Shown: positions 62,814 to 64,000 of the stretch, piece by piece | Layout of the letters: every line of letters starts with the position of its first letter | Position numbering within the stretch: position 1 is the first letter of the stretch | Assembly: GCA_963834945.1 (NCBI GenBank) | Contig: CAWIDT010000009.1 | Span: 620,001 to 684,000, forward strand | Direction of reading: 5' to 3' | DNA length: 64,000 nucleotides | DNA from: R-RK-3 sp963834945 | GTDB lineage: Bacteria > Pseudomonadota > Alphaproteobacteria > Rhizobiales > Rhodomicrobiaceae | Position numbers and translations under genes: made by a program | Notes under the pieces: generated by a model | Database searches by the model: none | Told to the model about the DNA's origin: nothing | What the model saw: the letters and a program-made list of their open reading frames with translations, nothing else

Positions 62814-63895
62814 ACAGCGTCGCATCGATACATGCCGTCCGGCGGCCGGTGCTGGTCACGGGGGGCTGCGGCTTTATCGGTTGCAACCTCGCCGACGCGC
62901 TGGCCCGGCGCGGCGATCAGGTGCTGATCCTGGACAGCATGGCGCGGCGGGGCAGCGAGGAGAACGCCGCCTGGCTGCGCGAGCGGCATGGCAGCCGCAT
63001 CGCGATCGAGGCGGCCGACATTCGCGACACGCGGGCCGTGCGCGACCTCGTCGCACGCGCCTCGGCAGTGCTGCATCTTGCCGGCCAGGTCGCGGTGACC
63101 AGCAGCATGGACTCGCCCGTCGAGGATTTCGAGATCAATGCGCGCGGCACGCTGAATGTGCTCGAAGCGGTGCGCGCCGGCGGTGCTCACATTCCGGTGG
63201 TTTTCGCCTCTACCAACAAGGTTTACGGCAAGCTGCTGTCCGAATCCGACATCGTCCATAGCGGCCAGCGCTACCAGCCGGGTGATGTCGGCCTGGCGCT
63301 CGGCGTCAACGAAAATGCGCCGCTGGATTTCTACAGCCCGTATGGCTGCTCCAAGGGCACGGCGGATCAATATGTCCGCGACTATGCGCGGGTGTTTGGG
63401 CTGCGCACCGCGGTGCTGCGCATGAGCTGCATCTATGGGCCGCGCCAGTTCGGCACCGAGGACCAGGGATGGATCGCGCATTTCCTCATCCGCGCCATCA
63501 AGGGCGAGCCGATCACCATCTATGGCGACGGCTATCAGGTGCGCGACGCGCTGTTCATCGACGACGCGGTGAATGCGTGGCTGGCGACGCTGGACGGCGT
63601 CGACGCCGTGTCCGGGTCGATCTTCAATTTAGGCGGCGGCCCGGCGAACGCCGTCAGCTTGCGCGAGCTGATCGCGAATATCGCAGGCCTGCGCGGGCAC
63701 GCGCCGGACGTCGCCTATGATGGCTGGCGGCCGGGCGATCAGCCCTGGTACGTCTCCGATATCCGCGCCATTAAGGCCGCTCTCGGTTGGGAGCCCAAGG
63801 TGGGCTTCGACGCAGGCTTGGCGCGGCTCGAACATTGGCTGTCCCAACGCTTCGGACGTGTCGAACCGGCCCTGGTGGGCGGAGTGCACGCATGA
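62810..63895 (+). CDS. NAD-dependent epimerase (extended SDR), second, CDP-paratose-epimerase-like
   Basis: 361 residues from ATG 62810. NAD site PVLVTGGCGFIGCNLADALA; ILDSMARRGSEENAAWLRER; LHLAGQVAVTSSMDSPVEDF; catalytic YGCSKGTADQYVRDYARVFG (Tyr-x-x-x-Lys) with FASTNKVYGKLL; and LRMSCIYGPRQFGTEDQGWI, which is close to the CDP-paratose 2-epimerase type. FNLGGGPANAVSLRELIA follows. With the first SDR it likely converts an NDP-sugar to a rare sugar for the cluster product. Four-base overlap with the last gene. Confidence 0.9.
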   Translation: MNSVASIHAVRRPVLVTGGCGFIGCNLADALARRGDQVLILDSMARRGSEENAAWLRERHGSRIAIEAADIRDTRAVRDLVARASAVLHLAGQVAVTSSMDSPVEDFEINARGTLNVLEAVRAGGAHIPVVFASTNKVYGKLLSESDIVHSGQRYQPGDVGLALGVNENAPLDFYSPYGCSKGTADQYVRDYARVFGLRTAVLRMSCIYGPRQFGTEDQGWIAHFLIRAIKGEPITIYGDGYQVRDALFIDDAVNAWLATLDGVDAVSGSIFNLGGGPANAVSLRELIANIAGLRGHAPDVAYDGWRPGDQPWYVSDIRAIKAALGWEPKVGFDAGLARLEHWLSQRFGRVEPALVGGVHA

Positions 63896-64000
63896 AGATT
63901 GTACTCATCAATCCGCATTGGAATTTCGACGGCAGCATCTATTTCGGCTGCCGTGAGCCGCATCTGCCCATCGAGCTCGGCGTGTCGAAACAGATGCTCG
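63892..64000 (+). CDS. Probable B12-binding radical SAM protein, N-terminus only
   Basis: Only 36 codons are in the window: MKIVLINPHWNFDGSIYFGC followed by REPHLPIELGVSKQML. The start overlaps the epimerase stop by four bases. The IVLINP(P/H)W opening with a PLELG-like segment is typical of the cobalamin-binding domain of B12-radical SAM enzymes; I recall such a member (TIGR04295) in the same conserved rhizobial gene set as the methyltransferase at 54775. The CxxxCxxC cluster motif would lie past the window end, so this rests on a short N-terminus. Confidence 0.65.
   Translation, partial: MKIVLINPHWNFDGSIYFGCREPHLPIELGVSKQML

Noticed and set aside
1..64000. tRNA, rRNA, CRISPR arrays, riboswitches, phage genes
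   Set aside because: Looked for typical cloverleaf, repeat-spacer and structural-gene patterns by eye and saw none; small RNAs cannot be excluded without covariance-model search.

Overview
The window is about 64 kb of GC-rich DNA. It looks like an alphaproteobacterium, most likely of the Hyphomicrobiales (Rhizobiales). The signs are dense operons with four-base ATGA overlaps, many ABC sugar transporters with LacI, FadR or MocR regulators, a family of roughly 105-bp intergenic repeats of rhizobial style, and an oligosaccharide-type cluster headed by inositol-phosphate synthase. The genus cannot be fixed from the sequence alone. No rRNA, tRNA or CRISPR array was recognised.

Region 1 (1-38.7 kb) is a transporter and catabolism region, mostly on the minus strand. 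It holds: (a) a spermidine/iron-type ABC importer (1-3869, ATPase cut by the window edge); (b) an operon with an inosose dehydratase-like IolE, a ChbG/YdjC-like deacetylase, a three-part sugar ABC importer and a Gfo/Idh/MocA oxidoreductase (4286-10294), divergent from a frameshifted MocR regulator; (c) a TonB-receptor relic, an LVIVD beta-propeller gene and a dead sugar transporter whose binding-protein gene is frameshifted and whose ATPase gene is cut by an IS630 element; (d) a FadR regulator and an orphan PrtD-like ABC exporter with a long N-terminal extension; (e) a sugar ABC importer with LacI regulator (22328-27926) behind a promoter that carries a perfect 26-bp palindrome; (f) a LacI-controlled operon (28219-38659) that joins an RbsABC-type importer to a cyclase-family hydrolase, an RraA-like protein, an acyl-CoA synthetase and a TPP-dependent enzyme. 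Operon (f) looks like a complete uptake and degradation pathway for an unknown, probably cyclic or acidic, sugar-like compound.

Region 2 (39.1-50.8 kb) is an accessory and decaying stretch. Two glycosyltransferase-like genes and a methyltransferase of visibly lower GC are followed by an IS1380 element, a GH65-type glycosidase, a rearranged AHSA1 (SRPBCC) relic, and a histidine kinase / KaiC-like ATPase / response regulator locus in which only the response regulator is intact.

Region 3 (51.1 kb to the end) is a tightly packed plus-strand cluster: inositol-phosphate synthase, histidine phosphatase (frameshifted), CgeB-like glycosyltransferase, sugar nucleotidyltransferase, methyltransferase, a GH39-like protein whose barrel appears circularly permuted, PIG-L deacetylase, GT4 glycosyltransferase, FemAB/GNAT-like acyltransferase, second methyltransferase, phosphopentomutase, two SDR sugar-nucleotide epimerases, and the start of a probable B12-binding radical SAM protein. 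Together they should make a modified inositol-containing or amino-sugar-containing glycoside. The set of Ino1, phosphatase, glycosyltransferase, PIG-L deacetylase and acyltransferase parallels mycothiol-like assembly, but no cysteine ligase is visible. This is the best candidate for a little-described system.

At least six single-base frameshifts in otherwise well-conserved genes could be real decay or draft-assembly errors. They are marked individually.
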